Positions 14,809-17,735 of a stretch of 17,735 nt of DNA are shown one piece after another; within the stretch, counting starts at the first letter, position 1, and every line of letters begins with the position of its first letter. Source of the DNA: CBDUXZ01 sp965371325 [NCBI: uncultured bacterium]. GTDB taxonomy: Bacteria > JAUYMQ01. The notes beneath the pieces were generated by a model. That model was not told the origin of the DNA, did not search any database, and saw only the letters and a list, made by a program, of their open reading frames with translations. Location: the NCBI GenBank assembly GCA_965371325.1, contig CBDUXZ010000005.1, forward strand, positions 1-17,735, in the 5' to 3' direction. The translations under genes were made by a program, and so were the position numbers.

Positions 14809-14816
14809 TGGGCCTC
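14780..14816 (+). promoter_or_regulatory. Promoter of the rightward amidohydrolase operon
   Basis: TTGACG (14780-14785) and TATACT (14804-14809), five of six matches each to the -35 and -10 consensus, are spaced by 18 bases. The predicted start near 14816 gives a 5' leader of about 55 bases containing a strong hairpin. The promoter is interleaved with the leftward one, so one bound regulator could shut both. Confidence 0.55.
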
Positions 14817-14830
14817 CTGAGAAATCCCTG

Positions 14831-14850
14831 GAGGGCCCCGGGGGGCCCTC
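14831..14850 (+). promoter_or_regulatory. GC-only hairpin in the 5' leader of the amidohydrolase operon
   Basis: Two 9-base arms, GAGGGCCCC and GGGGCCCTC, pair perfectly around two bases (in practice 8 pairs with a 4-base loop). It sits 20 bases before the ATG at 14871 and is followed by TCTTTC, not a full T run. It may act as an attenuator, an mRNA-stabilising structure, or a roadblock that limits ribosome loading. It could also act as a weak terminator. Confidence 0.45.
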
Positions 14851-14870
14851 TCTTTCAGAAAGGGTACGCA

Positions 14871-15725
14871 ATGAGTGAGCAAGTGGGCGCGATCGACGCC
14901 TGGGGAACCCTGACGCTGCCAGGCACCTTCGACCGCTGGCCCCCGGAGTTCAAGAGCATCTTCGAGCGATACGGCACCGTCGAGGTTTTTGAGCGCGGGG
15001 TGACGCTCGAGCAGATGATCGACGAGATGGACAGCGCGGGGGTCGAGCGCGTGATGCTCTCGGCCTTCGGCTACGGAGACACACACATCATCACGAACGA
15101 GGAGGTGAGCGAGGTTGTCGCCAAGCATCCCGACCGCTTCACGGGGGTTGGCACGGTCGATCCGCGCGGCAAACCGATGGACGTGCTCCGTGAGATAGAG
15201 CGCCTCGCGAAGGATCTCGGCCTCCGGGGGTTGAGGCTCGAGCCCTACGGGTACGGCAACGGCATGGTCGGGGCGCCCCCGAACGAGAAGATGTACTGGC
15301 CCGTCTATGCGAAGTGCGTGGAACTCGGCCTTCCGGTCGCCATTCAGGTGGGGCACACGGGACCGCTGCTCCCCTCGGAAGCCGGTCGCCCGATCTATCT
15401 CGATGAGGTTGCGCTCGCCTTTCCCGAACTGGTGATCATCGGATGCCACCTCGGCCAGCCCTGGCACGAGGAGATGATGATCCTCGCGTGGAAGCATCCG
15501 AACGTGTACGTGGAGACCAGCGCGCGGGCACCGAAGCACTGGCCGGAGTCCTTCGTGAAGTTCGCGAGCACTTACGGACAGGACAAGGTGCTCTGGGCGA
15601 CCGACTATCCGCTTCTGGGCTTCGACCGCACGCTCAAGGAGCTGCGGGAGCTCGGTATTTCCGACGACGTGTACCGCAAGATCGCACGGGACAACACCGC
15701 GCGCGTCTTCCGGCTCGGGGAGTAG
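14871..15725 (+). CDS. Amidohydrolase_2 family protein (ACMSD-like fold, altered metal site)
   Basis: 284 residues of the amidohydrolase_2 TIM-barrel group, which contains decarboxylases and hydrolases such as ACMSD. Blocks seen are VDPRG (96-100), GLRGLRLEPYG (117-127), GLPVAIQVGHTGP (153-165), ELVIIGCHLG (186-195), NVYVETSA (211-218) and LWATDYPLLGF (241-251). His162, His193 and Asp245 match the later active-site positions, but the N-terminal metal motif HxH is replaced by WGT (Asp9-Ala-Trp-Gly-Thr). The metal site is thus incomplete or different. The frame extends to 14799, but that would begin at the -10 region; the ATG at 14871 is preferred, with only a modest AAAGGG Shine-Dalgarno. It is the first gene of the rightward operon; function within acyl-CoA metabolism is unclear. 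Confidence 0.87.
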   Translation: MSEQVGAIDAWGTLTLPGTFDRWPPEFKSIFERYGTVEVFERGVTLEQMIDEMDSAGVERVMLSAFGYGDTHIITNEEVSEVVAKHPDRFTGVGTVDPRGKPMDVLREIERLAKDLGLRGLRLEPYGYGNGMVGAPPNEKMYWPVYAKCVELGLPVAIQVGHTGPLLPSEAGRPIYLDEVALAFPELVIIGCHLGQPWHEEMMILAWKHPNVYVETSARAPKHWPESFVKFASTYGQDKVLWATDYPLLGFDRTLKELRELGISDDVYRKIARDNTARVFRLGE

Positions 15726-15727
15726 CC

Positions 15728-16180
15728 TTGGACGCGCGCGCGATGGCCACGATTCTCGATCGCATCCCCTATACGCGGGATCTCGGCGTTAGTATCGACG
15801 CCGCCACGGCCGAGGGGCAGGTTCAGATGACGCTCCCCGATCAGGCCGCAACGCGAAATCTCGTCGGGACGGTGCATGCCGGGGCGCTCTTTACCTTTGG
15901 TGAAACCGTGGCAGGCGTGGCCGCGGGGCTTCAGACGCTGAAGCACGCTTTCCCCTTCGCCCGCAATGTGCAGATTCGCTATCTGCGCCCGGCCAGCGGT
16001 GCCGTGCGGGGGCTGGCGCGCGTGGCCCCCGCCGAGGCGGCGCGCGTGCTCGAGGAGATCGATCGCGACGGGCGCTCGGAGCTCACCGTCTCCGTCGTGC
16101 TCCAGGATGAGAAGCAGCGGACCGTGGCGGAGCTGGATGTGGCTTATGCGTTTCGACCCATCAAGGGAGATAAGCGATGA
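15728..16180 (+). CDS. Hotdog-fold acyl-CoA thioesterase-like protein (PaaI/DUF4442 type)
   Basis: 150 residues, the size of one hotdog domain. The segment NLVGTVHAGALFTFGET (about 43-59) is the hotdog central helix, with the HAGALFTFGE signature of PaaI-like and DUF4442 thioesterases. The strand pattern VQIRYLRPASG and TVSVVLQDEKQR follows as expected. It could release free acid from stalled acyl-CoA and recycle CoA. Two starts are possible: TTG at 15728, with GGGGAG 5 bases upstream, and ATG at 15743, which has no Shine-Dalgarno. I prefer the TTG, 2 bases after the amidohydrolase stop. The stop overlaps the next start as ATGA, so co-translation is likely. Confidence 0.87.
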   Translation: MDARAMATILDRIPYTRDLGVSIDAATAEGQVQMTLPDQAATRNLVGTVHAGALFTFGETVAGVAAGLQTLKHAFPFARNVQIRYLRPASGAVRGLARVAPAEAARVLEEIDRDGRSELTVSVVLQDEKQRTVAELDVAYAFRPIKGDKR

Positions 16181-16950
16181 CGGTTCGACTGGAGAGGAAT
16201 GAGGGCGTCGCCACCATCACCCTTGCGAGGCCGAAGGAGCTGAACGCGCTCAATATGGAGACCGTGGGCGCCCTCGTGGATGCCCTCGACGAGGTGCGCG
16301 CGAAGGGTGACCGGGTTCTGGTTCTCGCCGGGGAGGGGAAGGCCTTCTGCGCCGGCGCCGATCGCGCGGAGATGATCCTCAGGGAGCCGCGTGAGTGGGA
16401 GCCCATCGTTGATCGCTACCTCGATCCGGTGCGCCGCATCGGGGATCTCGACATCCCGGTGATCGCCCGTCTTCACGGCGACACGATCGGGGGCGGTTTC
16501 GGCCTCGCCATCGCCAGTGATTTTCGTATTGCGGCGTCGGGAATTCGGCTGGGCGCTCCCTTTGTTCGCATCGGGCTCGCGGGCTGCGACATGTCGGCGG
16601 GCTACTACCTTCCCCGCCTCATCGGCCTGGGAGCGGCAACGGACCTGATGATGACCGGTAGGCTTGTTCGCGCCGACGAGGCGCTTGCCCTCGGCCTGGT
16701 TCAACGCGTCGTGCCCGCAGAGCGTCTCGATGAGGAGGTGGGGGAGCTCGCGGCGCGCCTTTCCGCCGGGCCCCCCATCGCCCTTGCCTTCACCAAGCGG
16801 GCCATCAGGCGCTCACTCGATCGCAGCCGCGACGAGGAGTTCGACTACGAGATATTCGCGCAGGTTCAATGCATCCAGACCGAGGATCACCGTGAGGGCG
16901 TGAAGGCGTTTTTTGACGAGAAGCGCGCGCCTGTTTTCAGGGGACGATGA
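16177..16950 (+). CDS. Crotonase-family protein without the hydratase glutamates
   Basis: 257 residues with the full crotonase fold: RPKELNALN (18-26), oxyanion segments FCAGADRAEM (57-66) and GDTIGGGFGLA (101-111), and LPRLIG at 145-150. The two catalytic Glu of enoyl-CoA hydratase are replaced by Gly109 and Phe129, while Asp138 in GLAGCDMS lies near the catalytic Asp position of dienoyl-CoA isomerases. This FVRIGL-GCDM variant is common among actinobacterial and proteobacterial paralogues of unknown reaction. Isomerase, hydrolase or non-hydratase activity is therefore as likely as hydration. GGGAGA lies 6 bases before the ATG, which overlaps the thioesterase stop. Confidence 0.9.
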   Translation: MTVRLERNEGVATITLARPKELNALNMETVGALVDALDEVRAKGDRVLVLAGEGKAFCAGADRAEMILREPREWEPIVDRYLDPVRRIGDLDIPVIARLHGDTIGGGFGLAIASDFRIAASGIRLGAPFVRIGLAGCDMSAGYYLPRLIGLGAATDLMMTGRLVRADEALALGLVQRVVPAERLDEEVGELAARLSAGPPIALAFTKRAIRRSLDRSRDEEFDYEIFAQVQCIQTEDHREGVKAFFDEKRAPVFRGR

Positions 16951-16951
16951 A

Positions 16952-17735
16952 ATGGCCGAGCCGGACTTTTACCTGAGTGATGAGCAGCGAGCGCTGCAGC
17001 GCACGCTGCGGGAGTTTGTCGCCAGGGAGATCGCACCCATCGCCGCGGCGTGCGACGCAGAGGAGCGCTTTCCTGTTGATCTATTCAAGAAGATGGGCGA
17101 CCTCGGTTATCTCGGGCTCGGTTTTCCCGAAGAGATCGGCGGCGCGGGGGGGAGCAATCTGGATTACGCCATCCTGTGCGAGGAGCTTGCATACGGCTCC
17201 GGCGGCATCGCGCTCGGTATTTACGTGCACATGGCGCTGGCCTGCGCGGCGCTGAAGGCGTTCGGGTCGGAGGAGATCAAGAAGGAATGGCTTCCATCGG
17301 CGCTCCGCGGCGGGAAGATCGGGGCCTGGGGTTTCGCCGAGGCGGGGGCGGGATCGGACGCAGCGTCAATAGCGACGCGCGCCGTCGCCGACGGGGACGC
17401 CTGGGTTCTGAACGGCTCGAAGCTCTTTATCACGAACGCTCCCATCGCCGACTTCATCGTGGTCGTGGCCTCGACCGCGCCCGATCAGGGGCTGAAGGGG
17501 CTTTCGCTCTTTCTGGTGGAGCGCGACCGGCCCGGGTTCCGTGTGGGCGGCGTTCTCTCCAAGCTCGGCGTGCGCGCCTCCGAGATGGCGGAGCTCCTCT
17601 TCGAGGATTGCCGCGTTCCGCGAAAAAATTTGATCGGGCGGGAGCACCGGGGCTTTCTCGACGCCCTTCGCACGCTCACCCTCGGGCGCATCGCTTCTGC
17701 GGCCTTTGCCATCGGCGTGGCGCGAGCGGCCCTCG
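16952..17735 (+). CDS. Acyl-CoA dehydrogenase, partial (cut by window end)
   Basis: The first 261 residues of an acyl-CoA dehydrogenase, open to the window edge; roughly 120 residues including the C-terminal helical domain are missing. The FAD segment AWGFAEAGAGSDAAS (125-139), KLFITNA (157-163) and LGVRASEMAELLFEDCRVP (205-223) are typical. At the isovaleryl-type base position it has Gly245 (LTLGR), so its catalytic Glu should be the MCAD-type one beyond the window, unlike the leftward paralogue at 12939. AGGGGA lies 7 bases before the ATG, which starts 1 base after the crotonase stop. It is the fourth gene of the rightward operon and is probably under the same control. Confidence 0.93.
   Translation, partial: MAEPDFYLSDEQRALQRTLREFVAREIAPIAAACDAEERFPVDLFKKMGDLGYLGLGFPEEIGGAGGSNLDYAILCEELAYGSGGIALGIYVHMALACAALKAFGSEEIKKEWLPSALRGGKIGAWGFAEAGAGSDAASIATRAVADGDAWVLNGSKLFITNAPIADFIVVVASTAPDQGLKGLSLFLVERDRPGFRVGGVLSKLGVRASEMAELLFEDCRVPRKNLIGREHRGFLDALRTLTLGRIASAAFAIGVARAAL

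Noticed and set aside
14799-14870. A longer amidohydrolase starting at the ATG at 14799
   Set aside because: That ATG lies upstream of or within the -10 region, and the extension encodes the hairpin sequence; family similarity begins at about the Met at 14871.
1-17735. A mobile element, CRISPR array, tRNA or rRNA gene
   Set aside because: No transposase or integrase motif, terminal repeats, regularly spaced repeats or tRNA-like cloverleaf were seen while reading both strands.

Overview
The window is G+C-rich bacterial DNA, tightly packed with 18 complete genes and one cut by the right edge. No stretch over about 230 bases lacks a gene, and I saw no RNA gene, insertion sequence, phage gene or CRISPR array. 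The gene set is acyl-CoA metabolism enzymes, a sulfotransferase, a luciferase-like oxidoreductase, amidohydrolase_2 and a DUF35/thiolase pair. This resembles soil or marine heterotrophs with large catabolic repertoires (Deltaproteobacteria in the old sense, Binatota, Tectomicrobia, some Alphaproteobacteria or Actinobacteria). The sequence alone does not fix the phylum.

Right half (about 7.1-17.7 kb): a divergent regulon centred on a TetR-family gene at 14126-14761. Leftward, tetR is followed with tiny gaps or 4-base overlaps by an acyl-CoA dehydrogenase, a thiolase-fold protein, a DUF35 zinc-ribbon/OB protein, an enoyl-CoA hydratase, a short citrate synthase/citryl-CoA lyase-like protein, an acyl-CoA ligase and a zinc alcohol dehydrogenase. 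Rightward lie an amidohydrolase, a hotdog thioesterase, a second crotonase-fold protein and a second acyl-CoA dehydrogenase that runs off the window. The space between the two arms holds overlapping promoters, an inverted repeat and three 8-base-period direct repeats, as expected for control by the TetR protein. Read together, the genes describe activation of an unknown carboxylic acid to its CoA thioester, dehydrogenation, hydration and C-C cleavage.

The most interesting point is that the thiolase-fold protein lacks the thiolase nucleophilic Cys and the GHP His. Instead it has two tyrosines 50 residues apart and sits next to its DUF35 partner. This matches the Ltp2-ChsH2 type of retro-aldolase known from steroid side-chain degradation, so the pathway probably ends in aldol rather than Claisen cleavage. 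Three more proteins in the regulon also depart from textbook active sites: the citrate synthase-like protein, the second crotonase and the amidohydrolase.

Left half (1-7.1 kb), all leftward: a sulfotransferase with a palindromic operator in its promoter; a ferritin-like diiron protein followed by an intrinsic terminator; an SDR of the MFE-2/HSD17B4 3-hydroxyacyl-CoA dehydrogenase type; then, from a near-consensus promoter, a luciferase-like oxidoreductase, an alpha/beta hydrolase with an Asp nucleophile, SfsA and an NAD-dependent epimerase-like protein. Apart from SfsA and the epimerase, which look like ordinary genes, these could serve the same lipid or hydrocarbon catabolism.
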